The notes below the pieces were generated by a model. It was not told the DNA's origin. It was given only the letters and a program-made list of their open reading frames with translations, and did no database searches. DNA of 8,374 nucleotides, from NCBI GenBank assembly GCA_024636105.1, contig JAGXHO010000063.1, positions 1 through 8,374 of the forward strand. Reading direction: 5' to 3'. This document shows positions 5,476-8,374 of this stretch, one piece after another. The stretch is from Trueperaceae bacterium (GTDB lineage Bacteria > Deinococcota > Deinococci > Deinococcales > Trueperaceae). Positions within the stretch are counted from its first letter, which is position 1, and every line of letters starts with the position of its first letter. The position numbers and the translations under genes are program-made.

Positions 5476-6753
5476 TTAGTCCAGGTGGCTGCGCCCCACG
5501 TACGGGACGAGCGCTTCGGGCAGCGCGACCCGACCGTCGGCGGTCTGGTACGTCTCCAACAACGCCGCGATCGTGCGCGGGAACGCGAGCGCCGACCCGT
5601 TCAGGGTGTGGACGAAGCGCGGTTTGCCCGTGCCGGCGGCGCCACCCGGGCGCGTGCGGGTTTGCAGCCGCACGGCCTGGAACGCCTCGAGGTTCGAGAT
5701 CGAGGACACCTCGAGCCAGCGCTCTTGGCCGGGGCTCCAGACCTCGAGGTCGTACTTCTTCGCCTGGGTGAACCCCATGTCGCCGGTGCACATCAGCAAG
5801 CGCCGGTACGGCAGGCCGAGCTCCTCGAGCAACCCCTCGGCGAGTTCGGTCATCGCTTCCAGCGCCGCGTAGCTGTCTTCGGGGCGGGTGAAGTGCACCA
5901 TCTCCACCTTGTCGAACTGGTGCACCCGGTTGAGCCCGCGAACGTCCTTTCCGTAGCTGCCCGCCTCGCGCCGGAAGCAGGGCGTGTAGGCGCAGTAGCG
6001 GATCGGGAGCGCGTCCTCGTCGAGGATCTGACCGCGGTGCAGGTTCGTGATCGACACCTCGGAGGTGGGGATCAGGTACGCGCCGTCCGCGACCTGGTAC
6101 ATCTGCCCCTCCTTGTCGGGAAGCTGCCCCGTAGCGGTGGCCGAAGCCTCGTTCACCAGCAGCGGCGGGGCGATCTCGACGTGGCCGGCCGCGGTGAGGC
6201 GATCGAGGAAGTAGCCGGCGAGCCCGCGCACGAGGCGCGCCCCCTGCCCCTTGAAGACCGGGAACCCGGCGCCCGTGAGGGTGACGCCGGCGGCGAGGTC
6301 GAACCAACCGCGGGCCTCGCCAAGCTCCCAGTGGGGTTTGAGGTCGGCCCCGGGCCGGCGCTCGCCGCGTTCGTGGACGACCACGTTGTCGTGCTCGCTC
6401 GCCCCGTACGGGACGGACGGGTGCGGCAGGTTCGGGATCTCGAGCAGGAGCGCCTCGATCTGCGCCGCGACGCTGCGGTCGCGCTCTTCGAGGCCCTTGA
6501 CGTCGTTGGCGAGCCGACCGACGTCGCGCATCAGGTCGTCGGCGCTCTCCCCGCGGCGCTTGCGGTCGCCGATCTCGCGGCTGCGGGCGTTGCGCTCGGC
6601 CTGCTTGGCCTCGAGTTCGACGCGCAGGACGCGCCGCGCCTCGTCGGCGAGCAACAGCGCCTCGAAGGACGCGAGGGCTTCGGGAAGCTGTTTGGCACGG
6701 ATCGCTCGACGGACGGTGTCGGCCTGGTCGCGCAGGGTGCGGAGTTCGAGCAT
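5476..6753 (-). CDS. serS: Seryl-tRNA synthetase
   Basis: Charges tRNA(Ser), and tRNA(Sec) where present, with serine; a class II synthetase that works as a cytosolic dimer. The 425-residue length is normal. Residues about 27-105 are the antiparallel coiled-coil arm (EARRVLRVELEAKQAERN) that grips the long variable arm of tRNA(Ser). The catalytic core has the TSE serine site (230-232), class II motif 2 around CFRREAGSYGKD (259-270), and motif 3 around TLNGSALAFPRTIAALLE (383-400). The protein ends DGRVALPEALVPYVG plus RSHLD, as in the family. The ATG at 6753 is supported by GGAGG five to six bases upstream and by TAGACT seven bases upstream. The frame stays open far upstream, but that stretch is antisense to the 6877 gene and is not part of serS. 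Confidence 0.97.
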   Translation of the reverse strand: MLELRTLRDQADTVRRAIRAKQLPEALASFEALLLADEARRVLRVELEAKQAERNARSREIGDRKRRGESADDLMRDVGRLANDVKGLEERDRSVAAQIEALLLEIPNLPHPSVPYGASEHDNVVVHERGERRPGADLKPHWELGEARGWFDLAAGVTLTGAGFPVFKGQGARLVRGLAGYFLDRLTAAGHVEIAPPLLVNEASATATGQLPDKEGQMYQVADGAYLIPTSEVSITNLHRGQILDEDALPIRYCAYTPCFRREAGSYGKDVRGLNRVHQFDKVEMVHFTRPEDSYAALEAMTELAEGLLEELGLPYRRLLMCTGDMGFTQAKKYDLEVWSPGQERWLEVSSISNLEAFQAVRLQTRTRPGGAAGTGKPRFVHTLNGSALAFPRTIAALLETYQTADGRVALPEALVPYVGRSHLD

Positions 6754-6760
6754 GCCTCCG

Positions 6761-6766
6761 AGTCTA
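6761..6766 (-). promoter_or_regulatory. Probable -10 element TAGACT of serS
   Basis: On the minus strand TAGACT lies seven bases before the serS ATG. The intervening bases CGGAGGC contain a good Shine-Dalgarno core. A transcript starting at the usual distance from TAGACT would exclude that core, so either the gene is leaderless or a second, upstream promoter provides a leader that uses GGAGG. Confidence 0.4.
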
Positions 6767-6843
6767 CCGCCGCTACCGACGAGCGCGCCCACGGCGGTCG
6801 GGATGCGCCCGTCCGCCGCCCAGCACGCGCCCGATGCTCGGAT

Positions 6844-6853
6844 CCGGTACCGG
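6844..6853. promoter_or_regulatory. Ten-base palindrome CCGGTACCGG in the serS/6877 divergent region
   Basis: A perfect ten-base palindrome ends seven bases before the TAGCCT hexamer of the plus-strand gene. It lies where a repressor or activator dimer could bind. Such short palindromes also arise by chance in GC-rich DNA. Confidence 0.25.
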
Positions 6854-6860
6854 TGGGTGG

Positions 6861-6866
6861 TAGCCT
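6861..6866 (+). promoter_or_regulatory. Probable -10 element TAGCCT of the 6877-folC unit
   Basis: TAGCCT lies ten bases before the ATG at 6877, giving a leader of only a few bases. The surrounding GGTAGCCTGA is identical to the gatC promoter at 5009-5018. No Shine-Dalgarno sequence is seen. Confidence 0.4.
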
Positions 6867-6876
6867 GACGGCCACG

Positions 6877-7599
6877 ATGGTCGAAGCGCTCACCTACCGC
6901 CTCACGCACCGCGGCAAGCCCGCCGGTCGCCTGCTCGTCCGCAGCGGCGAACGCGGTCGAATCGCGGTCGTCGAGGCGCGCATGCACCTTCAAGGGGCCT
7001 TGGGCGCCGCCACGGTCACGCAGACCAGCCGCAGCCACGCCTCCCGGCACCACAGCCTGACCTGGAACGAAGCCACCGAGGGACGCGGCGACGGCCGCCC
7101 CTACGAGGTGCGCTTCGACGCCGACGCTGGGCTGGTGCGCGCGACGATCGGGCGCCACGACACCGCCACGGCGCCGTACCTCGCGGCGTACCGCGACCCG
7201 CTTTCGCTCGTGCGCGAGCTGCGCGCGGTCACCGCCCAGATCGCCGGCGGCGCGGCCGCGCCGACCGCCCCCTGGCGGGTGCCCATGCTCGGCAAGGACG
7301 TCGTCGTCGCCCGCGTGGTCGACCTGACCGTCGACGTGCCCGGCGGCGCGCGGGCGGCGCTCGGGTTCGTGCTCCATCCCGGCGGCAGCATGGTCGCGAT
7401 CGACCGGGCGCCGCCGCACGCGCCGCTCCGGCTGGTCCAGCGCCTGCCCGAAGGGGTGCTCGAGGCGCTGCTCGTCGAGGTCGGCGAAGAGCCGACCATG
7501 GCAGGGCTCCAGGACGAACCGGCGCCGCGCGACGCGGGCAAAGCCGGCAGCGGACGCAAGCGCCCCCGGCGGCGGCGACGCAGCCGCGGCCGTGGCTGA
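6877..7599 (+). CDS. Uncharacterised DUF3108-like protein with Arg-rich C-terminal tail
   Basis: A 240-residue protein of unknown function. The N-terminal LTYRLTHRGKPAGRLLV (5-21), a central DPLSLVRELRA (107-117) and alternating beta-strand pattern through about residue 190 resemble DUF3108-type beta-sandwich proteins and relatives; this is a pattern judgement only. Unlike typical DUF3108 members it has no signal peptide, so it should be cytosolic. Residues about 191-201 (PEGVLEALLVE) form a likely helix, followed by a flexible linker. The last 20 residues are strongly basic (KRPRRRRRSRGRG at 228-240), which suggests contact with nucleic acid or ribosome. It shares a short divergent promoter region with serS and runs directly into folC, whose alternative GTG start overlaps its stop codon region, so the two are likely cotranscribed. 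Confidence 0.75.
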   Translation: MVEALTYRLTHRGKPAGRLLVRSGERGRIAVVEARMHLQGALGAATVTQTSRSHASRHHSLTWNEATEGRGDGRPYEVRFDADAGLVRATIGRHDTATAPYLAAYRDPLSLVRELRAVTAQIAGGAAAPTAPWRVPMLGKDVVVARVVDLTVDVPGGARAALGFVLHPGGSMVAIDRAPPHAPLRLVQRLPEGVLEALLVEVGEEPTMAGLQDEPAPRDAGKAGSGRKRPRRRRRSRGRG

Positions 7600-7624
7600 A
7601 GCGACCCGCGCGCACACCCCGACC

Positions 7625-8374
7625 ATGGACGCGGACGAACGGGCGTACGCCGCCGCAGTGGCTTGGCTCACCGCGCGTCGCCGCGACGGCCGCGCGCGCG
7701 ATCCCGCCGTCGCGGCCGATCTGCTCGCGCGCTGGGGGAAGCCGCTGCCCCCGGCGGTCGTGCACGTGGTCGGCACCAACGGCAAGGGGACGGTGGCGCA
7801 CCTGCTTGCCGCGATGGCGCAGGCGGCGGGCCACCGCACCGGCCGCTTCACCTCGCCGCACGTCGAAGACCTGCGCGAACGCGTCGCGGTCGACGGGGTC
7901 GCGCCGACCCGCGCCGACGTCGTGCGCTTCGTCGACCGCGCGCGCACGTTCGCGGCGCCCGGCGTCGGCTTCTTCGAATGGACCCTCGCCTGGGCCGTCG
8001 ACGCGTTCGCCGATGCCGGCGTCGACCTGGCGATCGTCGAGGCCGGGGTCGGCGCTCGCCACGACGCCACCCGCGCGCTGCCGCACGTGATCGGAACGAT
8101 CCTGACGAACGTCGACCTCGACCACGTCGAGACGTTGGGGCCCACCCTCGAGGACGTCGCGCGCGACAAGGCGGCGGTCGCGCGCCCCGGCGTGCCGCTG
8201 GTCACCGGCGCTCGCGGCCTCGCGCTCGGGGTCGTGGCCACCGAGGCCGCCGCGGTCGGCGCGCCGCTGATCGCGATCGATGCCGCATCGCCGCTCGCGG
8301 CTTGGCCGCCGGGCGCGCCGCCGGATCGGAACGAGTGGCCGTCCACCCGGCGCGAGAACGCGCGGCTGGCGCTC
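7625..8374 (+). CDS. folC: Folylpolyglutamate synthase / dihydrofolate synthase FolC, N-terminal part (cut by right edge)
   Basis: A Mur-ligase-family enzyme that adds glutamate to folates using ATP, and in bifunctional forms also makes dihydrofolate from dihydropteroate. I translated 250 codons by hand, about 60 per cent of the usual length. The P-loop VVGTNGKGTV is at 48-57, the folate-loop motif TSPHVEDLRERVAVDG at 76-91, FFEWTLAWAVDAF at 116-128, and IVEAGVGARHDAT at 137-149 with Glu139 as metal ligand. TNVDLDHVETLGPT follows at 161-174 with His168, and DKAAVARPGVP at 181-191 with Lys182 at the carbamylated-lysine site. The motif GxGxRxDAT carries Ala and His where Gly and Leu are common. 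ATG 7625 gives the standard N-terminus; an in-frame GTG at 7592 overlaps the upstream gene's stop and would add 11 residues. Neither has a ribosome site. Confidence 0.95.
   Translation, partial: MDADERAYAAAVAWLTARRRDGRARDPAVAADLLARWGKPLPPAVVHVVGTNGKGTVAHLLAAMAQAAGHRTGRFTSPHVEDLRERVAVDGVAPTRADVVRFVDRARTFAAPGVGFFEWTLAWAVDAFADAGVDLAIVEAGVGARHDATRALPHVIGTILTNVDLDHVETLGPTLEDVARDKAAVARPGVPLVTGARGLALGVVATEAAAVGAPLIAIDAASPLAAWPPGAPPDRNEWPSTRRENARLAL

Noticed and set aside
6766..6798. The inverted repeat ACCGCCG/CGGCGGT in front of serS, considered as a T-box or leader riboswitch
   Set aside because: It lies upstream of the likely serS transcript start, there is no T-box sequence or specifier loop, and the spacer is too short.
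5380..7599. A long plus-strand frame running from the gatC/serS gap through serS into the 6877 gene, suggesting a large fusion protein
   Set aside because: The part before 6877 is antisense to serS and has no family features. The real gene begins at ATG 6877, preceded by TAGCCT.
6754..8346. An upstream extension of the serS frame on the minus strand, as if serS were fused to a 530-residue N-terminal domain
   Set aside because: The extension is Ala/Arg/Ser-rich shadow of the 6877 gene and folC. serS has normal length and a promoter and ribosome site at 6753.
1..8374. CRISPR arrays, tRNA or rRNA genes, insertion sequences, attachment sites, phage genes
   Set aside because: I saw no regularly spaced repeats, cloverleaf-like sequence, transposase or integrase motifs, or terminal inverted repeats with target duplications. 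Base composition looks uniform.

Overview
The window is very GC-rich, double-stranded-coding bacterial DNA with six complete core or accessory genes recognised by family, two or three that are less certain, and one gene cut at each edge. Several things point to the Deinococcota (Deinococcus/Truepera/Thermus side). Most transcription-unit starts have a TANNNT hexamer only 6-10 bases before the start codon, which is the leaderless-mRNA arrangement known to be abundant in Deinococcus. The seryl-tRNA synthetase class II motif 3 has an ALAxPR form that I recall from Thermus. There is little Shine-Dalgarno sequence. The lineage is an inference from these traits, not a proof.

Layout. Bases 1-1195 (minus) hold a two-component pair: a PhoB-type response regulator, followed one base later by a membrane-less PAS histidine kinase that runs off the left edge. 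Bases 1196-1324 are a divergent control region with two outward-facing Pho-box-like direct repeats. From 1325 (plus) comes phoU. A stem-loop separates it from a three-gene plus-strand operon (2039-4967) joined by GTGA stop/start overlaps: a nine-helix membrane polyferredoxin, an exported M15 D,D-carboxypeptidase-like protein, and a signal-peptide/Ig-like/one-helix protein of FixH/YtkA flavour. gatC follows from its own promoter (5023-5340). It converges on serS (5476-6753, minus) across a 135-base gap containing three stem-loops. Divergent from serS is an uncharacterised DUF3108-like gene with an Arg-rich tail (6877-7599), which overlaps or abuts folC (7625 onward), cut by the right edge.

How the parts fit. 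The left third looks like a self-contained phosphate-response switch: kinase, PhoB-like regulator and PhoU, with one Pho-box-like element for each divergent promoter, so the regulator probably controls both its own operon and phoU. The middle operon looks like an envelope redox or metal-handling module, but no substrate can be read from the sequence. The right third is housekeeping: GatC for Asn/Gln-tRNA amidation, SerS for serine charging, and FolC for folate polyglutamylation.

The most notable signal is the 1217-1325 control region. Two CCTGAC-type direct repeats with an 11-base period face outward, and an ATG lies exactly 24 bases beyond the end of each. On the regulator side that ATG opens a nine-codon ORF that overlaps the regulator's GTG start, suggesting a leaderless leader peptide. 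No CRISPR array, tRNA, rRNA, insertion sequence or phage feature is visible.
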